Assembly (NCBI RefSeq): GCF_025319965.1 | Contig: NZ_CP012549.1 | Span: forward strand, 248,001-312,000 | Origin: Campylobacter sp. RM16187 | GTDB taxonomy: Bacteria > Campylobacterota > Campylobacteria > Campylobacterales > Campylobacteraceae | DNA length: 64,000 nt | Direction: 5' to 3' | In this document: one piece after another, positions 46,165-55,412 of the stretch | How the letters are laid out: every line of letters starts with the position of its first letter | How positions within the stretch are numbered: position 1 is the stretch's first letter | Program-made: the position numbers and the translations under genes | Notes under the pieces: generated by a model | What the model saw: the letters and a program-made list of their open reading frames with translations, nothing else | Database searches by the model: none | What the model was told of the DNA's origin: nothing

Positions 46165-47250
46165 CTATAACTCATTTTTTAGCCTATCGCCAAATTTAGC
46201 TCTATCGCTCATATATACAAAGCTTAAAACTTCCGCAACCGCCCTAAAAAGCTCAGCAGGTATCATCTCGTTTATATCGCACACCTTGTAAAGCTCTCTT
46301 GCAAGCGGCGGATTTTCTACGATCTTAACGCCGCTATTTATGCCGATATCTTTGATGCGAAGTGCTAGGAAATCGACCCCTTTAGCTATAACAACTGGCG
46401 CTTTTTCTTTGGTTTTATCATATCTTAGCGCGACTGCGTAGTGAGTCGGGTTGGTGATGATGACGTCAGCCTCTGGGATATTTTGCATCATCCTTCGTCT
46501 GCTTGCTTCCATCTGAAGCCTTCGAATACGAGCTTTTACTTGCGGATCGCCCTCCATCTGTTTGTATTCGTCTTTAACCTCTTGCTTTGTCATTCTGAGA
46601 TCTTTAAAATACTGAAAACGCACGATAAGAACGTCAACAATCGCGATAACAAACAGCACGATGAGCATGACAAAGGCTAGGATTATCATCTTTTCTTTAA
46701 GCCAGTCAAGTTGAGCTACCATAGGTAAAAATATAGTGTGTGGAAGCTCTTTGATAAAGCTTAAAAACATAAAAAATCCAACGCTAAATACGATGGTAAC
46801 TTTTAGAGTCATCTTTATTGATTCGATTAGTTTTTTTAGTGAAAAGAGGTTTTTAAGCCCTTTTATCGGGTTTATTTTGTTTAAATTTGGCTCAAGCGGC
46901 TTTGTGGTAAAGATAAATCCAAACTGGATCAAATTTGCGATAATTCCTGCGATCGCTACGCAAATGGTAATCGGCAAAATCATCAAAAGCGCTCTAAAAA
47001 CCGTTGTGAGCGCGATACTGTAAATAAGCTTTGCATCTATCTCTTGTCCGATCAGGCTCTGATAATAAACATAAAGCGCGAAAAACTGCTCGCCTAAAAA
47101 GCCAAGTAGTAAAATCACGGCAAAGATGGCCACAAAAAGGGTGATAAATCCCGCTAAATCCTGACTTTTGGCGACGTTTCCGTCCTTTTTGGCGTCCTCG
47201 ATCTTTTTGGAGGTGGCTTCTTCGGTTTTTTCTTGATCGTTTTCTGCCAT
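46165..47250 (-). CDS. flhB: Flagellar export apparatus protein FlhB
   Basis: FlhB is part of the flagellar type III export gate and switches substrate class after hook completion. The 361 residues have four transmembrane helices (about 28-210) and a cytosolic domain with the autocleavage motif NPTHYAVALRYD starting at about N267. The N-terminus AENDQEKTEEATSKKIEDAKKDG is the usual FlhB start. The gene stands alone on the minus strand between the small membrane protein and the peroxidase gene. Confidence 0.96.
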   Translation of the reverse strand: MAENDQEKTEEATSKKIEDAKKDGNVAKSQDLAGFITLFVAIFAVILLLGFLGEQFFALYVYYQSLIGQEIDAKLIYSIALTTVFRALLMILPITICVAIAGIIANLIQFGFIFTTKPLEPNLNKINPIKGLKNLFSLKKLIESIKMTLKVTIVFSVGFFMFLSFIKELPHTIFLPMVAQLDWLKEKMIILAFVMLIVLFVIAIVDVLIVRFQYFKDLRMTKQEVKDEYKQMEGDPQVKARIRRLQMEASRRRMMQNIPEADVIITNPTHYAVALRYDKTKEKAPVVIAKGVDFLALRIKDIGINSGVKIVENPPLARELYKVCDINEMIPAELFRAVAEVLSFVYMSDRAKFGDRLKNEL

Positions 47251-47580
47251 TATCTACTTAGCCGTATTTAAAATTAAGCTAAATTTCTTGGCGTAATTTA
47301 GTTGAAAATTTTGAGCCGTGTTTAATAGCAAGATAAATTTTACCAAGAAATTTCCTTTGTGGTTTGAATTTAGTGATTATATCAAAACTGCTTTGCATTT
47401 TTAAATTTAAAAATTTAAATTAAATCTAAAATAGAAACTTTTAAGTAATAATCAGAGATATTTTATCCTAATTACTTAATACTATCTAAAAATAATTTTT
47501 AATAAACAATAAAATTTATCATAAATTAATAGAAAAAATTATATTATTCTGTGATTTTATTTTAAATTTAAGGATTAAGT
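47251..47580. other. 330-base AT-rich intergenic region between flhB and the peroxidase gene
   Basis: This spacer separates two divergent genes and must hold both promoters. It is extremely AT-rich, with several short AT palindromes. A TATATT at about 47540-47545 could be the -10 of the peroxidase gene. I see no open frame with a ribosome site, no RNA gene and no clear operator. Confidence 0.5.
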
Positions 47581-48612
47581 ATGAAATTTAAGTTTATCTT
47601 ACTAAGTTCAGCTTTGGCTAGTTCGATGTTTGCGAACGATTTGATTAAAGAGGCGCTTGACGCAGGTCTAGTTGCGATCCCAAGCGATCCACACGCTCTT
47701 GCAAAGATGATAAATGAAGCTTCACCTGACTCTAAAGAGTTTCCTACGACAATGGCGGCTTATGAGCTTGGCAAAAGGCTTTATTTTGATCCTCGCCTTT
47801 CAAAATCAGGCATTATCAGCTGTAACACTTGTCACAACTTAGGGCTTGGCGGAGTTGACGGCGTTCCTGCTTCAACAGGACATAAATGGATGCCAAACCC
47901 GCACCACGTAAATGCTCCGACCGTTTATAACTCTGTGTTTAACGCGGTTCAGTTCTGGGACGGACGCGCAGCTCACCTTGCAGCTCAAGCGGCCGGTCCT
48001 ATGACAGCTCTTCCTGAAATGGCTTCAACTCCAGAGCTTGTAGTAGATAGACTTAAGTCGATCCCTGCTTATGTGGCCGAGTTTAAAAACGCATTTAACA
48101 GCGAGATAAATTTTGACCTTGTTACGACTGCGATTGGAATTTTTGAAAGAACGCTTGTAACTCCTTCAAGATTTGACAAATTTCTAGAAGGCGATAAGAA
48201 TGCACTAAATGAAGCGGAGAAAAAAGGTCTAAAAATGTTTTTGGATAAGGGTTGCGCATCTTGCCATAACGGTGTAAATTTGGGTGGAACTCTTCAGCCG
48301 TTTGAGGTTGCAGGCAAGTATGAATTTGCAAACATTGGCGATTTTAAAGGTGATGCAAACGGAATGGTTAAAGCTCCTACACTCCGCAACGTAGAGCTAA
48401 CCGCACCATACTATCACAACGGAGCTATATGGTCGCTAAGTGACGCTGTTAAAGCGATGGGAAGCATACAGCTTGGAATCGAGATAAATGACGTTGAAGC
48501 TGCTAGTATAGTGACATTTTTAAATTCGCTTACAGGAACTATGCCAAAGGTTGAGTACCCAATGTTCCCTGCTTCAACAGATAAAACTTCAAAGCCTGAG
48601 CTGGACTACTAA
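47581..48612 (+). CDS. Periplasmic di-haem cytochrome c peroxidase
   Basis: This is a 343-residue secreted protein that reduces hydrogen peroxide using electrons from cytochrome c. A signal peptide (MKFKFILLSSALASSMFAND) is followed by two c-type haem sites: CNTCH (C81, C84, H85) and CASCH (C225, C228, H229). Further signatures are GRAAHLAAQAAGPM and KAPTLRNVELTAPYYHNGAIWSL. C. jejuni has two such peroxidases, DocA and Cj0358; this one fits the latter by its typical MauG/CCP pattern, but I do not assign a symbol. It is a single-gene transcript ended by a hairpin. Confidence 0.93.
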   Translation: MKFKFILLSSALASSMFANDLIKEALDAGLVAIPSDPHALAKMINEASPDSKEFPTTMAAYELGKRLYFDPRLSKSGIISCNTCHNLGLGGVDGVPASTGHKWMPNPHHVNAPTVYNSVFNAVQFWDGRAAHLAAQAAGPMTALPEMASTPELVVDRLKSIPAYVAEFKNAFNSEINFDLVTTAIGIFERTLVTPSRFDKFLEGDKNALNEAEKKGLKMFLDKGCASCHNGVNLGGTLQPFEVAGKYEFANIGDFKGDANGMVKAPTLRNVELTAPYYHNGAIWSLSDAVKAMGSIQLGIEINDVEAASIVTFLNSLTGTMPKVEYPMFPASTDKTSKPELDY

Positions 48613-48620
48613 AATTTATG

Positions 48621-48642
48621 ATCGGGAGGTTCTCCTCCTGAT
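48621..48642 (+). terminator. Terminator-like hairpin after the peroxidase gene
   Basis: A 9-bp stem ATCGGGAGG/CCTCCTGAT with one G-U pair and a 4-base loop lies 8 bases after the stop codon. The sequence after it is AT-rich without a clean T-run. Confidence 0.65.
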
Positions 48643-48673
48643 TAAATTCAACTTAAATTTATAAAAAAAAGTA

Positions 48674-48760
48674 TATAATCCACTCCTTATAACCAACAAA
48701 GCTCCACAAATCTTTTAAATCAAAAGTGCTTTTTGGTAACTTACCAAAGAAGGGATAGCA
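48674..48760 (+). promoter_or_regulatory. rplU promoter and structured leader
   Basis: A consensus TATAAT lies at 48674-48679 after an A-rich run. The leader that follows is about 75 bases and contains a hairpin TTGGTA-ACT-TACCAA (48733-48747), directly before the AAGAAGGGA ribosome site. The hairpin could modulate translation of the L21 gene, as ribosomal protein leaders often do. Promoter call is good; the regulatory role is a guess. Confidence 0.55.
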
Positions 48761-49075
48761 ATGTCAAAATATGCTATTATAAAACACGGCGGCAAGCAGT
48801 ATAGAGTGAGCGAGGGCGAGTACCTTAAACTTGATCGCTTTGAAGCCGAAGCAAAATCTAGCGTCGAAATTACAGATGTTCTAGCTGTAAACGATGGCGA
48901 GATAAAGGTAGGTGCACCGTTTGTTAAGGGTGCAAAAGTTGTCTTAGAGGTCGTAAATGAAGGTAAAGACAAAAAAGTCGTAATCTACAAAAAACGCAGA
49001 AGAAAAGACTCAAAGCTTAAACGCGGTTTTAGAAGACAGTTCACACGCGTTAAAGTAGTAAGTATCGCAGCCTAA
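48761..49075 (+). CDS. rplU: 50S ribosomal protein L21
   Basis: This is a 104-residue L21, which binds 23S rRNA. It starts [25 protein letters not shown], truncated here to its signature [13 protein letters not shown], and ends in the basic [22 protein letters not shown] region. It leads the rplU-rpmA pair and is followed by L27 after 12 bases, as in nearly all bacteria. Confidence 0.97.
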   Translation: MSKYAIIKHGGKQYRVSEGEYLKLDRFEAEAKSSVEITDVLAVNDGEIKVGAPFVKGAKVVLEVVNEGKDKKVVIYKKRRRKDSKLKRGFRRQFTRVKVVSIAA

Positions 49076-49087
49076 GGAGATTAAGAT

Positions 49088-49345
49088 ATGGCACACAAAA
49101 AAGGTCAAGGTTCTACCCAGAATAACCGAGATTCCATCGGTCGCCGCTTAGGCGTTAAGAAATTTGGCGGCGAATTTGTTCGCGCCGGAAATATCATCAT
49201 CCGCCAAAGAGGCACGGCAACTCACGCCGGAAGCAACGTTGGTCTTGGTAAAGATCACACGATATTCGCACTTATCGACGGATATGTAAAATTCGAGAGA
49301 AAAGATAAAACAAGAAAAAAAGTTTCTGTTTATCCGGCTGCTTAA
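49088..49345 (+). CDS. rpmA: 50S ribosomal protein L27
   Basis: This is an 85-residue L27, which reaches towards the peptidyl transferase centre. It begins [21 protein letters not shown] and includes [15 protein letters not shown]. There is no N-terminal extension of the kind cleaved in Firmicutes. It follows rplU closely and is ended by a hairpin terminator before obgE. Confidence 0.97.
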   Translation: MAHKKGQGSTQNNRDSIGRRLGVKKFGGEFVRAGNIIIRQRGTATHAGSNVGLGKDHTIFALIDGYVKFERKDKTRKKVSVYPAA

Positions 49346-49350
49346 ATTTT

Positions 49351-49375
49351 AGGAGGGCTTAGCTCTCCTTTTCTT
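49351..49375 (+). terminator. Terminator after rpmA
   Basis: A 7-bp stem AGGAGGG/CTCTCCT with one G-U pair and a 5-base loop is followed by TTTTCTTC. It starts 5 bases after the L27 stop. obgE has its own TATAAT 26 bases before its start, at 49505-49510. Confidence 0.7.
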
Positions 49376-49504
49376 CATCAAATTTTTACAAAAATATTTT
49401 ACTCTTACTGCGAAATCAAATTAAATACTATTGTATTATAAATTTATGTTAGGCAGATTTATAATTGTGAGAATTTTAAAATCAAATTTTAATCAACAAA
49501 AAGA

Positions 49505-49510
49505 TATAAT
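49505..49510 (+). promoter_or_regulatory. Predicted obgE promoter -10 box
   Basis: TATAAT 26 bases before the obgE start, downstream of the rpmA terminator, so obgE and the genes after it can be transcribed separately from the ribosomal protein pair. Confidence 0.5.
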
Positions 49511-49535
49511 GAAAAGAAAATTTTAAGGTAAATTT

Positions 49536-50582
49536 ATGTTTATAGATAGTGTAAGTTTGACATTAAGCTCGGGTCACGGCGGAGCGGGTGCGGTTAGCTT
49601 TAGACGCGAAAAGCACGTGATACTGGGCGGACCTGACGGCGGAGATGGCGGAGATGGCGGAGATGTGTATTTTATCGTTGATAACAACACTCACACGCTA
49701 GCCGCATATAAAGGTAAGCGCGCTTTAAAAGCTCAAAACGGAGAGCCGGGTATGGGTCGCAGAATGACCGGTAAAAAAGGTGAAAATTTAGAGCTTATAG
49801 TGCCTCCGGGAACTGCCGTGTATGATGCTGATAGCGGAGAGCTCTTGCTTGACCTAACCAGGCAAGGTGAGCGAAAGATGTTTTTAAAAGGTGGCAAAGG
49901 CGGTCTTGGTAACGTGCATTTTAAGAGTTCGACCAACCAAGCCCCAGAATACGCTCAAAAAGGCACTCCTGAAGAAATTTGCAATGTGCGCCTTGAGTTA
50001 AAACTAATTGCTGATGTAGGGCTTGTAGGCTTTCCAAATGTGGGCAAATCAACGCTAATTTCAACCGTTTCAAATGCCAAGCCGCAAATCGCAAACTATG
50101 AATTTACGACACTTACACCAAAGTTAGGGCTTGTAGAAGTTGATGAGTTTAACGGCTTTGTTATGGCCGATATTCCTGGTATTATTGAAGGAGCAAGTGA
50201 CGGTCGAGGGCTTGGAATTCAGTTTTTAAAGCATATCGAGCGAACTAAAATTTTACTTTATATGCTTGATCTTGCTAATTATCGCACTCTTGAAGAGCAG
50301 TTTGACACACTTAAAACAGAGGTTGGTAAATTTTCAAGCGAGCTTGCAGGCAGAAAATATGCTATTGCATTAACCAGAATGGATGCTTGTGAGGAGATAG
50401 ATAAAATTTCTACTTTTATAGAGAAATTAGGGCTTGGAAAAGATCTTTTAAGTTATAAACAAGACATTTATGAGTTTGATTCAAAAAAGCCATTTTTCGT
50501 TACGCCGATATCTTCTGCAAGCGGTGAAAATATAAATGAGCTTAAATTTGCGCTTTTAGAGCTTTTAAAATCTGAAAAATAA
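49536..50582 (+). CDS. obgE: GTPase ObgE/CgtA
   Basis: Obg is an essential GTPase in 50S ribosome maturation and stress response. The 348 residues have the glycine-rich N-terminal Obg fold (about 1-158), including VSFRREK and repeated GGDGGDGG. The GTPase domain follows with the G1 motif GFPNVGKST near 168, G3 [11 protein letters not shown], and the ALTRMDA form of G4. The C-terminal Obg extension is absent, as in other short members. It precedes fmt by 28 bases. In C. jejuni proB lies between these genes; here it does not. Confidence 0.96.
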   Translation: MFIDSVSLTLSSGHGGAGAVSFRREKHVILGGPDGGDGGDGGDVYFIVDNNTHTLAAYKGKRALKAQNGEPGMGRRMTGKKGENLELIVPPGTAVYDADSGELLLDLTRQGERKMFLKGGKGGLGNVHFKSSTNQAPEYAQKGTPEEICNVRLELKLIADVGLVGFPNVGKSTLISTVSNAKPQIANYEFTTLTPKLGLVEVDEFNGFVMADIPGIIEGASDGRGLGIQFLKHIERTKILLYMLDLANYRTLEEQFDTLKTEVGKFSSELAGRKYAIALTRMDACEEIDKISTFIEKLGLGKDLLSYKQDIYEFDSKKPFFVTPISSASGENINELKFALLELLKSEK

Positions 50583-50610
50583 TCTATTTGAAGCAAGATG
50601 GGCTAAAGTG

Positions 50611-51537
50611 ATGCAAGAACAAACAAATATCGTTTTTATGGGAACGCCTGAGTATGCAACTAAAATTTTAAAAGCTCTTGTCGAGGCTAAATTTAATATC
50701 GTAGCGGTTTTTACTCAGCCTGATAAGCCGGTAGGCAGGAAGCAAATTTTAACTCCAAGTAGTGTTAAGACGTATAGCGAGGCAAATTTGTCTAATGTGC
50801 CGATCTTTCAACCAAAAACTCTGCGCGATGAAGCAGCAGCTGCGAAAATTTCAAGCTTGAAGCCTGATTTTATAGTGGTTGCTGCTTATGGAAAAATTCT
50901 GCCAAAAACTATTCTTGATATCGCCCCCTGTATAAATTTACATGCCTCCATTCTGCCTAAATTTAGGGGAGCTAGCCCTATACAAAGCGCTATTTTGGCA
51001 GGAGAAAAAATGACAGGCGTAACCTCAATGCTGATGAACGAGGGGCTTGATACGGGCGGTATGCTAGAGTTTGCCTATACGAACTGCGAAGATAAGATGG
51101 CTGGCGAGCTTTTTGACGAGCTTGGAGATATGGCTGGCGAGCTTATAGTTAAAACTCTTCTGAATTTTAAAAGTTTGATTCCTATCAAGCAGGACGACAC
51201 TCAAAGTTCAGAGTGTAAGAAGATTCAAAAATCAGATGGACTTTTTAGCTTTAACGAGAGCACGCAAGAGATCTATAATAAATTCAGAGCTCTTACTCCT
51301 TGGCCGGGGATCTACCTTGAAAGCGGGCTTAAAATTCTCTCTTTGGATATCAAAAAAGATATTTGTATTGGCGATAAAATTGGTGAAATTTTGCAGGTAG
51401 ATAAAGATAGTTTTACGGTGGGTTGCAAAGACGGTGCAGTGAGCATTAAAACATTGCAAGAGCCGAGTAAAAAGGCTGTTGATGCCAATTCTTATATAAA
51501 CGGTAAGCGTCTTAATGTCGGCGATAAAATTTTGTGA
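50611..51537 (+). CDS. fmt: Methionyl-tRNA formyltransferase
   Basis: Fmt formylates initiator Met-tRNA using 10-formyl-tetrahydrofolate. The 308-residue protein has the catalytic region INLHASILPKFRGASPIQSAILAGE with the Asn-His pair, the start VFMGTPEYATKIL, and the C-terminal OB-like domain (about 205-305). The frame can begin at GTG 50608; I prefer ATG 50611, and the ribosome site is weak in either case. Note that fhs, a 10-formyl-THF source, is decayed in this genome region, so Fmt must depend on FolD. Confidence 0.94.
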   Translation: MQEQTNIVFMGTPEYATKILKALVEAKFNIVAVFTQPDKPVGRKQILTPSSVKTYSEANLSNVPIFQPKTLRDEAAAAKISSLKPDFIVVAAYGKILPKTILDIAPCINLHASILPKFRGASPIQSAILAGEKMTGVTSMLMNEGLDTGGMLEFAYTNCEDKMAGELFDELGDMAGELIVKTLLNFKSLIPIKQDDTQSSECKKIQKSDGLFSFNESTQEIYNKFRALTPWPGIYLESGLKILSLDIKKDICIGDKIGEILQVDKDSFTVGCKDGAVSIKTLQEPSKKAVDANSYINGKRLNVGDKIL

Positions 51538-51549
51538 CAAGAGCTAAAT

Positions 51550-52185
51550 TTGGTAGTTGAATTTGTTAATACTATCCCTTCGACTCAGGAATTTTTGTGT
51601 GAAAGTGTGCGAGCTGGTGCGATAAAGCCGCCGTTTATGCTCGTAGCAAACGAGCAAAGCAAGGGTGTAGGAAGCAGAAATAACGAATGGCAGGGCTTTA
51701 GAGGAAATTTATTTCTCTCTTTTTGTGTTGATAAACATTTCTTGCCAAGCGATTTGCACGAGGCTTCGATATCTATCTATTTTTCGATGATTATGCGCGA
51801 GCTTTTGGCTTCAAAAGGCTCTAAAATTTGGATCAAATGGCCAAATGACTTTTATATAGAAGATAAAAAAATAGGCGGAACAATTACTTCAAAAATAAGT
51901 GAAGTTTATATTTGCGGAATGGGACTAAATCTTGTCGCTGCCCCAAAAAATGCAGGAATTTTGGATATTGAAATTAGTCAAAACGACCTAGTTTGGGGAT
52001 TTTGTGAATTATTAGAAAAAAAGATTTTATGGAAGCAGATTTTTAGCAAATTTAGGTTAGACTTTCAGAAATCAAAAAAATTCATCACGCACATAGACGG
52101 CAAAGAGATATCGCTGCAAGATGCAGAAATTTGCGATGATGGAGCTATTTTAGTAAATGAAAAAAGGGTGTATTCTTTAAGATGA
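51550..52185 (+). CDS. birA: Biotin-[acetyl-CoA-carboxylase] ligase
   Basis: This is a 211-residue class I biotin protein ligase lacking the N-terminal DNA-binding domain of E. coli BirA, so it only biotinylates. The motifs are FVNTIPSTQEFL at the start, ANEQSKGVGSRNNEWQ (the biotinyl-AMP loop form of GRGRxGR), and IKWPNDFYIEDKKIGGTI. It begins with TTG 12 bases after fmt and overlaps parA by 4 bases (ATGA). The glycine-rich loop has fewer arginines than usual, which is common in this phylum. Confidence 0.9.
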   Translation: MVVEFVNTIPSTQEFLCESVRAGAIKPPFMLVANEQSKGVGSRNNEWQGFRGNLFLSFCVDKHFLPSDLHEASISIYFSMIMRELLASKGSKIWIKWPNDFYIEDKKIGGTITSKISEVYICGMGLNLVAAPKNAGILDIEISQNDLVWGFCELLEKKILWKQIFSKFRLDFQKSKKFITHIDGKEISLQDAEICDDGAILVNEKRVYSLR

Positions 52186-52964
52186 GCGAGATAATAACTA
52201 TAGCAAACCAAAAAGGCGGTGTCGGAAAGACGACCACTGCCGTAAATTTGGCGGCATCTTTAGCGGTTGCCGAAAAGAGGGTTCTACTCATAGATATCGA
52301 TCCTCAGGCAAACGCAACTACGGGAATGGGATTTAGTAGAAACGATTATGAATACAACATCTATCACGTTTTAACAGGGCGCAAGAAGCTTTCTCAAATC
52401 GTTTTAAAAACTGAAATTCCTACACTTTTTCTAGCTCCGTCAAATATCGGCTTAGTAGGTATCGAACAGGAATTTAACGATCAGAGTAAGGATTATAAGC
52501 TAATCCTTAAAAATAAAATCGCCGAAGTTTCGCACGAATATGATTTTATCATCATTGATAGCCCTCCGGCTCTTGGAAGCATAACCGTAAACGCGCTAAG
52601 TGCGAGCGATAGCGTGATAATACCTATACAATGCGAATTTTACGCACTTGAAGGTCTGGCGCAAATTTTAAATACAGTTAAGATAATCAAAAAAACGATA
52701 AACCCAAAGCTTGCTATCAAGGGCTTTTTGCCGACTATGTATAGCTCGCAAAACAACCTTTCAAAAGAGACTGTGGCGAATTTAAAGCAGCATTTTGAAA
52801 ATAAGCTGTTTAAACTAAGAGACGATAGTGAGGATTTTGTGATCGTGCCTAGAAATGTAAAGCTTGCCGAGTCTCCGAGCTTTGGCAAGCCTGTGATACT
52901 CTATGATATCAAATCTCCCGGCTCTCAAGCCTATCAAAATTTAGCTTACGCGATTTTAGGATAA
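52182..52964 (+). CDS. parA: Chromosome partitioning ATPase ParA
   Basis: ParA (Soj) is a Walker-type ATPase that moves the origin region by interacting with ParB bound at parS. The 260 residues have the deviant Walker A KGGVGKTTT near residue 10, LLIDIDPQANATTGMG, and Walker B FIIIDSPPALG. It overlaps birA by 4 bases and precedes parB by 3, the chromosomal parAB pair. I did not find a full parS match in this window. Confidence 0.96.
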   Translation: MSEIITIANQKGGVGKTTTAVNLAASLAVAEKRVLLIDIDPQANATTGMGFSRNDYEYNIYHVLTGRKKLSQIVLKTEIPTLFLAPSNIGLVGIEQEFNDQSKDYKLILKNKIAEVSHEYDFIIIDSPPALGSITVNALSASDSVIIPIQCEFYALEGLAQILNTVKIIKKTINPKLAIKGFLPTMYSSQNNLSKETVANLKQHFENKLFKLRDDSEDFVIVPRNVKLAESPSFGKPVILYDIKSPGSQAYQNLAYAILG

Positions 52965-52967
52965 AAG

Positions 52968-53828
52968 ATGGCTAAAAAGAGTAGTTTAGGACGCGGATTG
53001 GGAGCTATACTTGAAGATGTGGAGCTTGCTTACAAAGCAGAATTAAGCGGCGGAAACCGCGATATAGTAACTGAAATCGACGTAAATTTAATAACCGAAA
53101 ACCCGTATCAACCACGAAAGCACTTTGATGAAACGGCTTTAAGGGAGCTAAGCGAGTCTATAAAAAGGCACGGACTCATCCAGCCTATAATCGTCATACA
53201 AAAAGATGACGGCTATATGCTCATAGCCGGCGAAAGAAGATTTAGAGCGACTAAAATTTTAGGCGCTGAGAAAATAAAAGCCATAGTTGCCGATATCGAG
53301 AGTAAAAATTTAAGAGAGCTTGCACTCATAGAAAATATTCAAAGGGAAGACCTTAATCCTATCGAGCTTGCAAATTCTTATAAAGAGCTGATCGATGAAT
53401 ACAAAATCACTCAAGAAGGGCTTGCAAACATCATACATAAGAGCAGAACTCAGATAACAAACACAATGCGGCTTTTGTCTTTAAGCCTTCATACTCAAGA
53501 TCTCATAAAAGAAGGAAAGATAACCCAAGGACATGCTAAAGTAATCGTAGGTCTTGAGCCAAATTACGAAAAAATGGCTGTTGATACGATAATAGGGCAA
53601 AGACTAAGCGTTCGCGAAACTGAAAATTTGGTGAAAAATTTAAAAGACAAAAGCAAAACTACGCAAAAAAGCGGCTTTAAAATCGATGAAGAATACGCTA
53701 AAAAACTTGACGATTTAAAAGAGCTGCTTGAACAACTCCATATAAAATCAAAAATAAAAAACAGAAATTTGATACTTGAATTTAAAGATATATCGGATAT
53801 TGAGAAATTTATATATAAAATAAGATAG
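52968..53828 (+). CDS. parB: Chromosome partitioning protein ParB
   Basis: ParB (Spo0J) binds parS sites near the origin, spreads as a CTP-dependent clamp and loads SMC. The 286-residue protein has an N-terminal basic KKSSLGRGLGAILED, the CTP-binding region ENPYQPRKHFDETAL and AGERRFRATKILG, the central NPIELANSYKELIDEYKITQEGLA helix-turn-helix, and a C-terminal dimer domain. It lies just upstream of the ATP synthase genes; in C. jejuni the order is the same. Confidence 0.96.
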   Translation: MAKKSSLGRGLGAILEDVELAYKAELSGGNRDIVTEIDVNLITENPYQPRKHFDETALRELSESIKRHGLIQPIIVIQKDDGYMLIAGERRFRATKILGAEKIKAIVADIESKNLRELALIENIQREDLNPIELANSYKELIDEYKITQEGLANIIHKSRTQITNTMRLLSLSLHTQDLIKEGKITQGHAKVIVGLEPNYEKMAVDTIIGQRLSVRETENLVKNLKDKSKTTQKSGFKIDEEYAKKLDDLKELLEQLHIKSKIKNRNLILEFKDISDIEKFIYKIR

Positions 53829-53927
53829 AAATTTGCTAATAAATTTAGCTTATTTTTTCTTTTAATATTGTAGAATAAACCGATTTTTTGTTTTTACACA
53901 AAATATACAGAGTTATAAGGAGATTTA

Positions 53928-54350
53928 ATGTTACAAGTCGATTTGCCATTGGTAATTCTAACGGCAGCAGTTTTTATAGGACTTATCATTATTTTAAATT
54001 CAATCCTCTATCAACCTCTTATTAATTTTATTGATTCGAGAAATGAGGCCATTAAAAATGATGAAGAGAGTGCCGTTAGAAATACAAGCGATCTTAGTGT
54101 TCATGAGGCTGAGATTGAGCAGATAATTATGTCTGCTAGAAACGAAGCCGGAAAAATCAAACAAGAGGCTTTAAATGCGGCAAAAGAGAGTGCAGCCAAA
54201 ATAATAGAGCAAAAGCGCGCTACTTTAGAGGCTGATTATGAGGCATTTATGCAAAATTTGCAGACTCAAAAAAATGAGTTTAAGTCTGATTTGATTACTA
54301 GGTTGCCTGATCTTAAGAGTGTTCTTAGAACAAAATTGGCAAAAATTTAA
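53928..54350 (+). CDS. atpF': ATP synthase F0 subunit b'
   Basis: This is a 140-residue membrane-anchored stalk protein. One transmembrane helix (about 7-28) is followed by a long coiled coil rich in Ala, Glu and Lys, the form expected of a b-type subunit. Because a second b-like gene follows at once, this is the divergent b' subunit, so the peripheral stalk is probably a b/b' heterodimer, as known in Campylobacterota and photosynthetic bacteria. The ribosome site AAGGAG is strong. Confidence 0.9.
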   Translation: MLQVDLPLVILTAAVFIGLIIILNSILYQPLINFIDSRNEAIKNDEESAVRNTSDLSVHEAEIEQIIMSARNEAGKIKQEALNAAKESAAKIIEQKRATLEADYEAFMQNLQTQKNEFKSDLITRLPDLKSVLRTKLAKI

Positions 54351-54359
54351 GGAGAGTGT

Positions 54360-54869
54360 ATGAAGAAATTTTATCTTATTTTGCTTGTTCCGTTTTTTGC
54401 TTTAGCCAGCGAATCTAGTGAGCACAGCTATGATATAGTGGCAAGAATTCTAAACTTTTTAATGTTTTTTGGAATCTTGTATTACTTTATAGCCACTCCT
54501 GTTAAAAATGCTTATAAAGCTAGAATTGAAAGTATAGCGATTAGACTTGACAATATTCAAAAGAAGTTAAGAGAGTCAAAGGCTAAAAAGAACGATGCGC
54601 TTAGAAGAGTCGAAGAGGCTAAAAGCAATGCTATAAGCCTTATAGAGACTTCTAGAAAAGAGGCTTTGTTGTTATGTGAAAAGATAAAAGCAGAGACTAA
54701 TCAAGAGCTTTTAAGCCTTGAAAAGAGCTTCCAAGAACAAAAAGAATTTGAAAGAAGACGTGCCGTAAAAAACGTTGTAGTTGAAATTTTAAATGAAGTT
54801 TTTGAAAGCGATAGCCTTAAAATCGATAAAAACGAACTTGTTAATATTGTTCTTAAAAAGGTTGGCTAA
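54360..54869 (+). CDS. atpF: ATP synthase F0 subunit b
   Basis: This is a 169-residue peripheral stalk subunit. The N-terminal sequence MKKFYLILLVPFFALAS looks like a cleavable signal peptide, followed by a transmembrane helix (about 26-46) and a long charged coiled coil. A signal-like extension on subunit b is also seen in relatives. It lies 9 bases after atpF' and its stop overlaps the atpH start by one base. Confidence 0.92.
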   Translation: MKKFYLILLVPFFALASESSEHSYDIVARILNFLMFFGILYYFIATPVKNAYKARIESIAIRLDNIQKKLRESKAKKNDALRRVEEAKSNAISLIETSRKEALLLCEKIKAETNQELLSLEKSFQEQKEFERRRAVKNVVVEILNEVFESDSLKIDKNELVNIVLKKVG

Positions 54870-55399
54870 TGAAAGAGTTGATAGCAAAAAAATATGTAAA
54901 AGCTTTAATGGCTGATCTTAACAGAGATGATCTTGAGAAATTTATAAGCGATCTAGATGTTGTTGTAAGTGCATTTAATATTAATAAATTTAGAAACATT
55001 ATAACTTCTCCTAGTGTAAAAAATGATAAGAAAATCGATCTTGTATTATCTTTTTTAAGTAGTAATAATTCTAAAATTATAAATTTTATCAAGCTTTTAG
55101 GCGAGAATAAAAGGCTTGATATCTTGCCTGATATACTTAATGAGCTTGCAGTGCAAAAAGCTCAAATGGATAATATTTTCCGTGGCACAATCTATGGAAA
55201 TTTTGAGATTGATCAATCTCAAATTACTGAGCTTGAAAAAAGCTTTTCTAAAAGATTTAATGCAAAAATCATGTTAGAAGCTGTAAAAAGCGATTATAAC
55301 GGTATAAAAATAGAGTTGGACGATTTGGGTGTGGAGGCTAGTCTTTCGATGGATAGACTTAAATCTCAAATGACTGAATATATATTAAAAGCAATTTAA
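54869..55399 (+). CDS. atpH: ATP synthase F1 subunit delta
   Basis: This is a 176-residue delta subunit joining the peripheral stalk to the F1 head. It begins [14 protein letters not shown], with the later [19 protein letters not shown] region and a C-terminal domain that ends in [16 protein letters not shown], all typical. It follows atpF with a one-base overlap and precedes atpA by 13 bases. Confidence 0.94.
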   Translation: MKELIAKKYVKALMADLNRDDLEKFISDLDVVVSAFNINKFRNIITSPSVKNDKKIDLVLSFLSSNNSKIINFIKLLGENKRLDILPDILNELAVQKAQMDNIFRGTIYGNFEIDQSQITELEKSFSKRFNAKIMLEAVKSDYNGIKIELDDLGVEASLSMDRLKSQMTEYILKAI

Positions 55400-55412
55400 A
55401 AGGAGAAAAAGC

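Noticed and set aside
49638-49672. Three tandem copies of a 9-base GGCGGAGAT unit
   Set aside because: It encodes the normal glycine-rich GDGG region of Obg, so it reflects protein sequence and not a mobile or phase-variable repeat.
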